A stretch of 33,354 nt of DNA from positions 1,075-34,428 of the forward strand of contig PLCO01000043.1 in NCBI GenBank assembly GCA_003134815.1, written 5' to 3'. Numbering within the stretch: position 1 is the stretch's first letter; each line of letters starts with the position of its first letter. Under the pieces are notes generated by a model. That model ran no database searches and had not been told where the DNA came from. It saw nothing but the letters and a program-made list of their open reading frames with translations. The position numbers were made by a program, and so were the translations under genes. This document shows, piece by piece, positions 25,838 to 33,354 of the stretch. This DNA is from Acidobacteriaceae bacterium. GTDB lineage: Bacteria; Acidobacteriota; Terriglobia; Terriglobales; Acidobacteriaceae.

Positions 25838-26767
25838 GTGAGGGCAGGTTCCGGGGCGGACGCCCACGGCAACGCTCCGGTGCGCGGAACGCAGTTGCTG
25901 GTTGAGCACATGAGCGAGGTCTTCGGTCGGCCTTCGCTCGTCGCCATCGAGATAGCGTGGCGCTGGCTCTTCGGAATTCCGTTTCTTCTCATTTGCTGGC
26001 AGCAAGGGCAGGGCATTCTCAATGCATTACCGCTCGAATCGTCGGGCGCAGGCTCGCTCGATACGCTGAATCCATGGGTTGCCGCCGTGCAGCTCTCGAA
26101 TATCGCGGCATTCTATGAGCCGCACGTGATTGCAGTGCTGCGCTGGCTGCTGCCGGCCGCTGCGCTGGTCTGGGTGATCGTTTCAGGCGTGGGCCGCAAT
26201 CTCCTGTTCATGCGCATGGAAACCCGCGCGGCTTTTCGCCCTGTCACCATGATTGCGTTGCAGGCCGCATGGCTGGCGCTTTTCGGTCTCACGCTGTGGG
26301 GCTGGCTAAGTTCCATGCAATGGGCGGCGGCAACGCACATCACCGCGGGCGCGGAACCGGACCTCGTTGGCTACTTCATCTGGACGATTTTTCTGGCGCT
26401 TGGATTCTTCACGGTGTTCGCGGTGACCAGTTGGGTTCTGACGATTGCGCCGATTCTGCTTCTGCTTGAAAAGCATTCCATGGTTTCAAGTCTTGGAGAA
26501 GCTTTGCGGCTGGGAAAGGGCTTTTCCGGAAAACTGGCTGAAATTAATCTCGTTCTCGGCATCGTTAAGCTGGCGCTGCTTGTGGTGGCAATGGTCTTCT
26601 CCGCCGCGCCGCTGCCGTTCAGCGACGAGCTTGGTCCAGGCGCGATGCACCTGGTGGCTGCCGCATCTGCCCTCTTCTTCCTTGTCGCGAACGACTTCTT
26701 TCAGGTAGTGCGACTCAAAGCGTTTGTGGAGTTCTGGCGAATCTTCAGGGGCAATGCAGCAGCGTGA
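25838..26767 (+). CDS. Polytopic membrane protein of unknown function
   Basis: The protein (309 residues from GTG 25838, which has GAGGG about 10 bases before it; ATG 25910 is the alternative) has about five membrane helices: near the WRWLFGIPFLLICW region, around VLRWLLPAAALVWVIV, ALQAAWLALFGLTLWGWL, FIWTIFLALGFFTVFAV and LVLGIVKLALLVVAMV. No enzymatic motif was seen. It follows leuS by 14 bases, so they may share a transcript. Its 3' end faces the cytochrome P460 gene with a 13-base gap. Confidence 0.65.
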   Translation: MRAGSGADAHGNAPVRGTQLLVEHMSEVFGRPSLVAIEIAWRWLFGIPFLLICWQQGQGILNALPLESSGAGSLDTLNPWVAAVQLSNIAAFYEPHVIAVLRWLLPAAALVWVIVSGVGRNLLFMRMETRAAFRPVTMIALQAAWLALFGLTLWGWLSSMQWAAATHITAGAEPDLVGYFIWTIFLALGFFTVFAVTSWVLTIAPILLLLEKHSMVSSLGEALRLGKGFSGKLAEINLVLGIVKLALLVVAMVFSAAPLPFSDELGPGAMHLVAAASALFFLVANDFFQVVRLKAFVEFWRIFRGNAAA

Positions 26768-26780
26768 GCTATTTGGTCAG

Positions 26781-27428
26781 CTATTTGCCCGGGGGCGCCG
26801 CAGCCTCTTCCTTCAGGAACGCATCGCTCAGCGTCTTCTTCTCCTGCGCGATGGGCAACAGGGTGGGATAAAACTGCACAAATGTTGTGTCCACGGCCGC
26901 GTGTTCCCGGTGACATGAGTAGCATGGGGCGACCGGCGGAAAGACCTTGCCATTCGCAGTCGGTGATGCGAAGTCGAAGAATGCCCATCCGCCGGGGTAC
27001 CGCGCGACATCCTTCACATGCACCTCAATCCCCATGACCGAAGTGCCCTGGAAGTGGCCATGCTGATTGATCGATCCCTTGCTCAAGGCCTCACGCGCCT
27101 CAAGCACCATCACGGTCTTGTCGGGCCATGTGCCGGTAGCCACGAAACTGCGGTACGCCTCTGGATTGACGAACACATTGTCGAACATGGTCATGCCTGC
27201 GGGGTTGGGGCTGTAGCTCATATCGATTCCGGAACTCAGATAAATCCATTCGCGGTAATTCGTGGGGGGCAGCATGTCTCCATTTGCCGCATAGGCAGGC
27301 GCAGAATCTGAAGCAGCGGCCACGACGGCCGGGGAGTGTTCATAAGCGTTGAAGAGCGCGCAGGAGGCGGCGAGGAGGCAAGCGGTGGCTCCAGCGGCGA
27401 GGAATTTGGGAAGCGCACGATCTCTCAT
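26781..27428 (-). CDS. Cytochrome P460-family c-type heme protein
   Basis: From the ATG at 27428 the protein is 215 residues with a signal peptide (about 8-28) and a single heme-c motif CYSCH followed by REH near the C-terminus. The pattern YREWIYLSSGIDMSY, the FVNPEAYRSFVATGTWPDKT segment and GWAFFDF fit the cytochrome P460 domain, which in some bacteria oxidises hydroxylamine or related nitrogen compounds. Whether that substrate applies here is unknown. A GTG start at 27485 would add a charged leader and is less likely. Heme attachment would need the ccm system encoded at 9.6-12.2 kb. It lies 70 bases past the MlaD-like gene. Confidence 0.8.
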   Translation of the reverse strand: MRDRALPKFLAAGATACLLAASCALFNAYEHSPAVVAAASDSAPAYAANGDMLPPTNYREWIYLSSGIDMSYSPNPAGMTMFDNVFVNPEAYRSFVATGTWPDKTVMVLEAREALSKGSINQHGHFQGTSVMGIEVHVKDVARYPGGWAFFDFASPTANGKVFPPVAPCYSCHREHAAVDTTFVQFYPTLLPIAQEKKTLSDAFLKEEAAAPPGK

Positions 27429-27434
27429 GACGGG

Positions 27435-27440
27435 GATATA
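27435..27440 (-). promoter_or_regulatory. -10-like TATATC before the P460 gene
   Basis: TATATC lies six bases before the ATG at 27428, in line with the placing seen at uvrB and nfo. The last base is not ideal. Confidence 0.3.
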
Positions 27441-27497
27441 CGCGATCTCTCGACCGACGGTTCCTTGCGATTTCTTAAAAACCACCGGCTCAGCAAG

Positions 27498-28574
27498 CTA
27501 AAAAATCCTCATGCGAATGACGAAGTATTTCTTGGGGTCTTCGCGGATGGCCTTGAGGAGCTGCTGGGCCTGGTCAGAAGTCTGATCCAGGTGGTCGTAG
27601 AGCGAGCGGTTCTGCACCAACTGGCCGGCCGTGCCCTTGCCGGCGTTAATGCCCTGAAGAATGGTGTCGAGGTTGGTCACGGCGTCATCCAGCTTCCTGG
27701 CAAAGTCTGGATCCTTGATGAGCTTGCCCAGCGAGCCCTTGCCGGAGTTGATCTGCTCCGCTAACTGATTCGCATTGGCCGCAGCCGCGTTCACGTTGTT
27801 ATAGAGCGTCTCGTCCTTCAGCAGCAGTCCCGCGGTGCCTTTGCCCGCATCAAGGTCGGCGGTGATGGAGTTCAGATGGTCCGCGGCAGAATTCAGCTTG
27901 GTATAGAGCGTGTTGTCGTTGACCAGTTCACCGACAGAGCCTTTGCCCTGTGCAATGGCCGCCGTCACTGTTTGGAGATTGTCGGCGATGGACACGATTT
28001 TTTGAGCCAGTGCAGGATCGTTGATGAGTTCGCCCACCGTGCCGCGCTTGGTATTCAGACCGTCAACCAGGGTCTCAATCTTGTGGACCAGCACGTTGAC
28101 TTCCTGGATGGAGACCTGGCTGGTATTGATGACGGACTGAATAGTTGGCGAGCCGGACTGCTTCAGTTCCGAGCCATTGACGGGCCGGGGGCCGGTTGCG
28201 CTGGTGGAGTCGATGTCAACAAAGCTGTCGCCCAGAACGCCGGCTGCCTGGATGGAGGCCGTCGAATCGGTGTGCAGATCGAACAGGTATTTCTCGCCCA
28301 CCTGCATGACCACTTCGACAGGATTTGGGTTGCGGTCCGGCACCACCCGCATGCGGATAACGTTGCCAATGGTGACGCCCTGGAGGGTGACCTCAGCGCC
28401 GACCTTGAGCCCGCCGGCATTGGGAAAGTAGCAGCGCAGTTTAACTCGGTGGGCAAACAGGCCGCCGGACGAGGCGGTCATGAGGAACATGATTGCGATC
28501 AGAAGCACGAGCGCGACCAAAACCAGCGCTCCCACCTTCAGTTGCGACCACTGAATCTCTTTGCGGCTTGGCAC
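27498..28574 (-). CDS. MlaD/MCE-family protein
   Basis: The 358-residue protein has an N-terminal membrane helix (about 15-33), one MCE domain (about 38-120, with GLKVGAEVTLQGVTIGNV and GVLGDSFVDI) and a long helical C-terminal part. That part has five repeats of about 43 residues, each with GKGT-like and (L/V)xxDxxLxxKL-like elements (such as GKGSVGELVNDNTLYTKL). MCE proteins form hexameric rings that carry lipids between membranes with an ABC transporter of MlaE/MlaF type. No permease or ATPase gene is adjacent, so the partners must be encoded elsewhere. The ATG has no strong ribosome site. acpS lies 60 bases upstream. Confidence 0.88.
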   Translation of the reverse strand: MPSRKEIQWSQLKVGALVLVALVLLIAIMFLMTASSGGLFAHRVKLRCYFPNAGGLKVGAEVTLQGVTIGNVIRMRVVPDRNPNPVEVVMQVGEKYLFDLHTDSTASIQAAGVLGDSFVDIDSTSATGPRPVNGSELKQSGSPTIQSVINTSQVSIQEVNVLVHKIETLVDGLNTKRGTVGELINDPALAQKIVSIADNLQTVTAAIAQGKGSVGELVNDNTLYTKLNSAADHLNSITADLDAGKGTAGLLLKDETLYNNVNAAAANANQLAEQINSGKGSLGKLIKDPDFARKLDDAVTNLDTILQGINAGKGTAGQLVQNRSLYDHLDQTSDQAQQLLKAIREDPKKYFVIRMRIF

Positions 28575-28633
28575 GTCACTCCTCTTGGGGAGCCGAGGGG
28601 GTCGGCGTTTTGAGGATAGCAGAGTAGCCGGGT

Positions 28634-29017
28634 TTACCGGTTGTCTTCAAGCACCACGCTGGCCACGGCAATCTGAGCGGTGTGGGTGAGCGAAAGGGCA
28701 GAGCTTACAACGCCCAACCGGCCAGCAATCTGCGCGGCCCGGCCGTGAAACCGGATCGTGGGCTTTCCGCTCAGCTCGCGAACCACCTCGATCTCAAGCC
28801 AGTTGACCCCGAAGCTGATGCCTGTGCCCAGCGCCTTGGCCGCGGCTTCCTTGGCGGCAAAGCGCGCGGCAAAACTCTCTGCCGACTTGCGCTTCTTCAT
28901 GCAATAGACCTGCTCCGCCTGAAGGTAAACGCGGTTGAGGAAGCGCGCACCAAAGCGATCCACGACGTGCTGGACGCGCCCAATCTCGACTACATCGATT
29001 CCTGAACCAACGATCAT
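28634..29017 (-). CDS. acpS: Holo-ACP synthase
   Basis: From the ATG at 29017 the protein is 127 residues and begins MIVGSGIDVVEIGRV, the usual N-terminus. The Mg/CoA site FAARFAAKEAAAKALGTG and SLTHT near the end are present. It transfers the phosphopantetheine arm from CoA to a Ser of acyl carrier protein. A longer open reading to 29233 adds a Pro/Arg-rich leader with no family support. It is transcribed toward the MlaD-like gene. Confidence 0.95.
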   Translation of the reverse strand: MIVGSGIDVVEIGRVQHVVDRFGARFLNRVYLQAEQVYCMKKRKSAESFAARFAAKEAAAKALGTGISFGVNWLEIEVVRELSGKPTIRFHGRAAQIAGRLGVVSSALSLTHTAQIAVASVVLEDNR

Positions 29018-29314
29018 CTTGTTTATCAAATTACAACATTTCCGTTGGTGCCGGCCCACGGGCGGCTGCGGACAGCGAGGAGCATAGCCCCCATTCCGCT
29101 CGTCTGATGCCGAGGCCACTGGGCCAAACCTCCTGGATCGAACCGACTGGGGCAAATCGCCTTTGACAATCCCAATGACTTCCGGCAGCCGTTTCACCCT
29201 TCCGGCTGGCCGGTGTGTGTCAAAGTGCGTCAATGGCGGTCAGCAGGCGTTCGACTCCGCAACAGCCTTCATTCGCGGGGGCCTGTCACCGATAAAGAGT
29301 TTGTGAATATAAGG
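29018..29314. other. Divergent spacer between acpS and an unknown gene
   Basis: This 300-base region separates two divergent genes. A perfect TTGACA on the plus strand at 29163-29168 has no -10 at the right distance. TATAAG at about 29308 lies near the next start. TAATTT lies ten bases before the acpS ATG on the minus strand. Nothing else was seen. Confidence 0.4.
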
Positions 29315-29359
29315 ATGCCAATACCGAGTGGAGAGCAGGACCTGTGTATCCCCTGGGCG

Positions 29360-29707
29360 ATGCAGATGAAAGCAGTTTCTACCGAAGATCCGTCTCGGCT
29401 GGTGCAATCGCTGACCGGCGCGATTCTTGGTTGCGGCGGCTGGGTGCTAAGCCGCAGGAGCAACGATTCCGGACGCTTGAACATGCTGTTCGAGTTCGAG
29501 CGCCATGCGTGCGTTGACATCTACACCTTGCTGATCGCAGCAGGCGTGGAGCTGAGCCAGATTGGGCACTACCGCCTGACGGAGCTTTGCCAGTGCACGC
29601 GCAGCCAGCCAAGGGATTGCGGCGCGGAAATTGCGAGCCTCGACCTGGAGATTCAGACTTTCCCTCCCCAGACTGCCGACCTCATGCAATTTGCGGGAGT
29701 GGCCTAG
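29360..29707 (+). CDS. Conserved hypothetical soluble protein
   Basis: The well-ordered part starts at the ATG at 29360 (MQMKAVSTEDPSRLVQSL) and runs 115 residues; ATG 29315 or GTG 29213 would extend it. It has a hydrophobic core, LLIAAGVELSQIGHYRLTEL, and Cys residues in GCGGW, HACVDIY and CQCTRSQPRDCG. The sequence resembles small proteins I recall in acidobacteria without a known function. It may be a small all-alpha/beta regulator, but no motif proves this. The gene is alone between acpS (divergent) and recG (convergent, 22-base gap). Confidence 0.6.
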   Translation: MQMKAVSTEDPSRLVQSLTGAILGCGGWVLSRRSNDSGRLNMLFEFERHACVDIYTLLIAAGVELSQIGHYRLTELCQCTRSQPRDCGAEIASLDLEIQTFPPQTADLMQFAGVA

Positions 29708-29729
29708 AGCCGGAAATTCAGACCGAATT

Positions 29730-32018
29730 TTAGCCTGCTTCTACCAGACCATATTTGCGTTGCCATGATTGCTTGAGCTGCGTGCGCACGCTCGCGCGCT
29801 CGGCTTCAGTGACGGCTGGTTCAGGGCCTTCGACAAAGCGCGCCGCCTCGTGTTTGGCCAGCTCAAGCAATTGGCGGTCGCGCAGCAGATCGGCCACGCG
29901 TAACTCCGGCAGGCCCGCCTGCCGCGTGCCAAAAAACTCCCCCGGTCCGCGCTGACGAAGATCGGTCTCGGCTAGCACGAATCCATCCTGCGTGCTGACC
30001 ATTGCGTTCAGCCGCTCCTCGCCGAGGTCGGAGATTCGCTCGCCGGTCATCAGGATGCAATAGCTTTTAGCCGCGCCACGGCCCACGCGCCCGCGCAACT
30101 GGTGCAACTGCGCCAGGCCAAAGCGCTCAGCGTGCTCGACAACCATTACGGAGGCGTTGGCGACGTCTACGCCGACTTCGATGACTGTCGTTGAGACCAG
30201 CACGTCAATCTCGCCGCGCTGAAAGCGGCGCATGATGACTTCCTTTTCGTCCGCATCGAGCCGGCCGTGCAGCAGGCCGACGCGTAAACCGGCGAGCGGT
30301 CCCTTGCGAAGTTTTTCGTGCATCTCAACGGCGGATTTGAGCCCCGATTTTGCGCTGGGAGCGGCTTCGTGTGCCGACGCAGGAAACAACTCCGTTGTTT
30401 TAACCTTTGGAGTAGTTCGGTGCCGATTCGTCGACGAGGCAGCCGCGTCAGGCTGCCCTTCGTCGTGCGAGAAATCAAGTTCCGGCTGGTCGTCCTTCGA
30501 TCCCTCGATGACGGGGTAGACGATGTAGGCCTGCCTACCCTTGGCCACCTGCTTGCGCACAAAATCCCACACCTCTTCCGCGCGCTCGCCGGGCATGCGC
30601 CGCGTGACGATGGGGACGCGCCCCGGCGGCAGCTCGTCGAGGGTGCTCAGGTCCAGGTCGCCGTAGAGCGAGAGCGCCAGCGTGCGCGGAATGGGCGTGG
30701 CCGTCATCACCAGCACGTCGGGCTCGGGCCCCGACCTTCCATCCGGGCCGGGCTTCTTCATCAGCTTAAAGCGCTGCATGACGCCGAAGCGATGCTGCTC
30801 GTCGACGACGACAAGACCGAGCCGGTCAAACTCGACCTTCTCTTCGATCAGCGCGTGGGTACCAATGATCAGGTTGGCATCGCCGCGGTTGATGAGGCCG
30901 CGGTTGGTCCGCTTGCGGTCCTCATCGAGCGAGCCGGTGAGCAGCACGATGCGCGGCTTGCGGCTCGATCGCTCCAGCAGTTTGCGCGCCGCGAGAAAAT
31001 GCTGCGTGGCCAGAATCTCAGTAGGCGCCATCAGTGCTGCCTGGTAGCCGTTTTCCATGGCTACGAGCATCGCCTGAAACGCGACAATGGTCTTGCCCGA
31101 ACCGACGTCGCCCTGCAACAGCCGGCGCATGGGGCTGGGCGCGCGCATGTCGGCCACAATCTCGCCAAGCGCTCGCTTTTGCGCCGCCGTGGGATGAAAG
31201 GGAAGCACCTCGCGGATGGCCTCGCGCACCTTATCGTTGGCCGCGAAGGCGATGCCCTTGCGTTCCTTCATGCGACGCCGCTTGAGCTCGAGGCCCAGCT
31301 CCAGAAAGAAAAACTCCTCGAAGATAAGGCGGCGATGGGCTGGAGTTGAGGAACTTTGCAATTGCGCGGGCGGCGTGCCTTCCGGCGGAAAGTGGACTTC
31401 GCGCAGCGCCGTCTCGCGATCGGGAAGATCGAGCCGCTGCAGCATCGATTGCGGCAGGCAATCCGGCACCGCGCCGCGCATGGATTCGAGCAGATTGAAG
31501 ATCACTTTGCGCTGCCAACGCGAAGCCAGGCGGCTGCCGCCCAGCGATTCGTAGACCGGCGTGATGCGACCCACTTCAAGCATCTGAGTTTCGGCGTCGG
31601 CGGTCGAGTCGGGCAGGATCTCGAATTGCGGCTGAATCATTTTGAAGTTACTGGTGGAGCGCGACGGCTCGACCCTGCCGTAGACGGCGACGGTTTGCCC
31701 GGCCAGAAATTTGCCGTTGAGATACGGCGAATTGAACCAGACGCACTTGAGCACATGGCGGCCCTGCCCGAGGGTCAGCTCGAAAAGAGGAGTGCGGCGG
31801 GTGCGCACCAGCGACGAGTTGCGCACTTCGGCGATCACGCTGGCCAATTCGCCCGGCTTCAGCTCGTCGAGACTGACCGGATGCTGGCGATCCTCATAGC
31901 GGAAAGGGAAGTGGTAGAGCAGGTCTTCAGCGGTGAGAATGCCTTTTTCGGCGAGCATCTTGGCGAGGCCGGGGCCGACGCCGCGCACGTACTGCACTTG
32001 ATCATTTAGGGCAGGCAC
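29730..32018 (-). CDS. recG: ATP-dependent DNA helicase RecG
   Basis: The 762-residue protein has the RecG wedge/OB region (about 1-230), the helicase motifs with Walker A GDVGSGKT, the DEQH box (VVDEQHRFGV), the SAT-type MTATPIPRTL, and the late motifs (VGVDVANASVMV, QLRGRVGRG). It remodels stalled forks and branched DNA. A low-complexity, charged insert of about 50 residues (about 506-562, with EGQPDAAASSTNRHRTTPK) lies between the VYPVIE strand and the MHEKLRKG helix, making it longer than most RecG proteins (about 690-700). The start is GTG at 32018, with TAGCAT seven bases ahead. Confidence 0.96.
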   Translation of the reverse strand: MPALNDQVQYVRGVGPGLAKMLAEKGILTAEDLLYHFPFRYEDRQHPVSLDELKPGELASVIAEVRNSSLVRTRRTPLFELTLGQGRHVLKCVWFNSPYLNGKFLAGQTVAVYGRVEPSRSTSNFKMIQPQFEILPDSTADAETQMLEVGRITPVYESLGGSRLASRWQRKVIFNLLESMRGAVPDCLPQSMLQRLDLPDRETALREVHFPPEGTPPAQLQSSSTPAHRRLIFEEFFFLELGLELKRRRMKERKGIAFAANDKVREAIREVLPFHPTAAQKRALGEIVADMRAPSPMRRLLQGDVGSGKTIVAFQAMLVAMENGYQAALMAPTEILATQHFLAARKLLERSSRKPRIVLLTGSLDEDRKRTNRGLINRGDANLIIGTHALIEEKVEFDRLGLVVVDEQHRFGVMQRFKLMKKPGPDGRSGPEPDVLVMTATPIPRTLALSLYGDLDLSTLDELPPGRVPIVTRRMPGERAEEVWDFVRKQVAKGRQAYIVYPVIEGSKDDQPELDFSHDEGQPDAAASSTNRHRTTPKVKTTELFPASAHEAAPSAKSGLKSAVEMHEKLRKGPLAGLRVGLLHGRLDADEKEVIMRRFQRGEIDVLVSTTVIEVGVDVANASVMVVEHAERFGLAQLHQLRGRVGRGAAKSYCILMTGERISDLGEERLNAMVSTQDGFVLAETDLRQRGPGEFFGTRQAGLPELRVADLLRDRQLLELAKHEAARFVEGPEPAVTEAERASVRTQLKQSWQRKYGLVEAG

Positions 32019-32025
32019 AAGAGGA

Positions 32026-32031
32026 ATGCTA
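32026..32031 (-). promoter_or_regulatory. -10-like TAGCAT before recG
   Basis: TAGCAT is followed by seven bases and the GTG start of recG; no ribosome site is present. The upstream gene on the same strand ends 44 bases before the recG start. Confidence 0.4.
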
Positions 32032-32062
32032 AATTGTGGCGGCTACCGAGAGCGAACACGGA

Positions 32063-33295
32063 TCAGGCGCCAATTGGCTTGGCCTTACCCTGGAGAGCTT
32101 TGAGGAGTTTGCTGAATTCCTTTTGGTAGGCATCCTGATCCGTTTTCCATTTGGTGAAAGTCGGTATGTGGTACTCGCGGATTTCGCGCGCAGAATCCTT
32201 GCCAATGTCGGAGTCAAAATACTCCCACTCCTTAATCCTTTTGAACGGGCAAAGGGCGATGGGAAATAGGACCTCTCTGTCCTGCTCCTTCTCTCGCTTG
32301 CGCGCAATCGCGATTTCGGTTCTAACCCATTCGCTCTCCATGCTCGCCGGTGAAAGGATGAGCAGCAGCTTGTCGTACATGCGGATGGCTTCGTCAATCT
32401 GACGGAAGACTTTCTTTCCGCCCAGCATCTCATGTGGGGCGAACCAGCAGCGGACCCCCTTTGCCTGCAAATCGGCATGGAGCCGGTCGGCGAATGCTTG
32501 ATCTTTTGTCGAGTAACTGATGAACAAAGAGTAGAATTCGATCCCCACGCCGGCTAGTCCGGCCATGTTCTCAATGAAGAACTCAGGGACGCCGGCTCCA
32601 CGAAGAAAGGCGTGCGGAATCTTGCCTCTTGACTTGTAGATCGTGTCGATGCCGATTGTTGACGGGCCGAGATGCAAGATCGTCTCAAGGCCGTGAACTT
32701 CTCTGAGATCGACGTCGGCTAGAACCGTTTGTCCCATATCTACCTCTGCACCGAAGACCACGTCGTTAAGATGGGCACGCGTGAAATTTACGCCGCTTAG
32801 GTCAGCGCCTTGAAAATTTGCACTTCCTAGATCGCCGTCGCTAAAGTCCGATCCACGCAGAAGACAATTCTGAATTTTGGCCCGCAAGAAATTGCTGCGA
32901 ACCAACGATGCATTGTAGAGAGACGCATTTGTGAGTTCTGCTTCGACGAAATCAGCGCCGTAGGCGATGCAGTCGGAGAGGTCAGTCACATTTAGCTTGG
33001 CTCGGCTGAAATTCGCCCCGGTAAGCACCGCTAGGTGAAGTTTCGCCCTATAGAGGTTTGCGTGACTAAGATTGGCCTGGGAAAGATTCGCGCCGAGGAG
33101 GTTGACGTTGCCAAGATCTGCACTCATGAGGCTTGCGTGAGAGAGCCTAGCGTAAGACAAATCTAGTCTCTGAAGACTTGCGTTTTCAAGATGCGCCTGA
33201 TTGAGGTCGGGCCGGACATTGGGGTTATCGTTGCGCCACTGATTCCACGCCTTAAGGCCCTCTTTCAGCTTGGCTAAGTGTTCCGGTTTGGCCAT
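32063..33295 (-). CDS. Pentapeptide-repeat/TIR-domain protein
   Basis: The 410 residues form three parts. At about 29-200 there are around 30 pentapeptide repeats of A(D/N)LXX type (LSQANLSHANLYRAKLHLA), which fold into a right-handed beta-helix. A linker at about 200-250 (GPSTIGIDTIYKSRGKIPHA) joins it to a TIR domain at about 254-400. The TIR part has FYSLFISYSTKDQAFADRL, a BB-loop region (APHEMLGGKKVFRQI) and the catalytic-type Glu E327 in SEWVRTEI. Bacterial TIR domains cleave NAD+ or make signalling nucleotides, often in phage defence. No defence partner is visible, since the gene is at the window edge; recG lies downstream on the same strand. The architecture resembles one seen in other bacteria, without a defined role. 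Confidence 0.85.
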   Translation of the reverse strand: MAKPEHLAKLKEGLKAWNQWRNDNPNVRPDLNQAHLENASLQRLDLSYARLSHASLMSADLGNVNLLGANLSQANLSHANLYRAKLHLAVLTGANFSRAKLNVTDLSDCIAYGADFVEAELTNASLYNASLVRSNFLRAKIQNCLLRGSDFSDGDLGSANFQGADLSGVNFTRAHLNDVVFGAEVDMGQTVLADVDLREVHGLETILHLGPSTIGIDTIYKSRGKIPHAFLRGAGVPEFFIENMAGLAGVGIEFYSLFISYSTKDQAFADRLHADLQAKGVRCWFAPHEMLGGKKVFRQIDEAIRMYDKLLLILSPASMESEWVRTEIAIARKREKEQDREVLFPIALCPFKRIKEWEYFDSDIGKDSAREIREYHIPTFTKWKTDQDAYQKEFSKLLKALQGKAKPIGA

Positions 33296-33300
33296 GGGCC

Positions 33301-33306
33301 ATTATG
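33301..33306 (-). promoter_or_regulatory. -10-like CATAAT (extended) before the TIR gene
   Basis: TGGCATAAT is an extended -10 with the hexamer five bases before the ATG at 33295. There is no ribosome site, so a leaderless transcript is suggested. Confidence 0.45.
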
Positions 33307-33354
33307 CCAGCAGCGCGCAATTGGCTAAAACAAATGGGGCTGTCCTAGATAACT

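Noticed and set aside
30318..31349. Long open frame (343 codons) opposite recG
   Set aside because: Antisense to conserved helicase motifs of recG; no domain, start site or ribosome site supports it.

Overview
The window looks like a chromosomal segment of an acidobacterium, probably class Terriglobia. This is an inference from high GC, the ccmF-ccmH-small coiled-coil-carboxypeptidase-regulatory-domain cluster, and dispersed palindromes and AGGGAAC-type heptamer tracts that I associate with that phylum. No rRNA, tRNA, CRISPR array, transposase or phage gene was recognised.

Layout. From 1 to 3.3 kb there is a SHOCT-like N-terminal-domain protein facing a two-gene unit: a stand-alone KdpD sensor/Usp protein and a separate histidine kinase whose phosphoacceptor His reads as Arg. 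From 3.4 to 6.7 kb a tight minus-strand unit holds ychF, a ZIP metal transporter and a polytopic membrane protein, with a DUF4149 gene upstream. From 7.4 to 12.2 kb there is a cytochrome c maturation unit (ccmF, ccmH, a CcmI-like stub, a lower-GC secreted protein, and a membrane-anchored carboxypeptidase-regulatory-like protein). A receiver lacking its phosphoacceptor Asp and a full uvrB follow (12.3-14.9 kb).

The accessory part is 14.9-18.4 kb. A 0.9 kb gene-free stretch carries heptamer tracts and REP-like palindromes. Next come a PIN-like putative ribonuclease gene, a frameshifted HTH antitoxin gene, an intact hicAB pair, and a second decayed copy of the antitoxin gene. The two antitoxin copies share a promoter with the palindrome ATGCCATTGGCAT set between the -35 and -10.

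From 18.4 to 33.3 kb the window returns to mostly core genes: a membrane glycosyltransferase with a TPR tail, small secreted proteins, nfo (endonuclease IV), leuS, membrane and cytochrome P460 proteins, an MCE/MlaD protein, acpS and recG. At the right edge is a pentapeptide-repeat/TIR protein. leuS carries an in-frame tract of about 49 codons made of the dispersed heptamer repeat, inside its editing domain.

Several genes (uvrB, nfo, leuS, recG, the TIR gene, the DUF4149 gene, the P460 gene) have a -10-like hexamer only 5-8 bases before the start codon and no clear Shine-Dalgarno, which suggests leaderless transcripts. The least ordinary items are the LeuRS repeat insertion, the toxin-antitoxin cluster with the PIN-like gene, the kinase without histidine next to split KdpD, and the pentapeptide-TIR protein.
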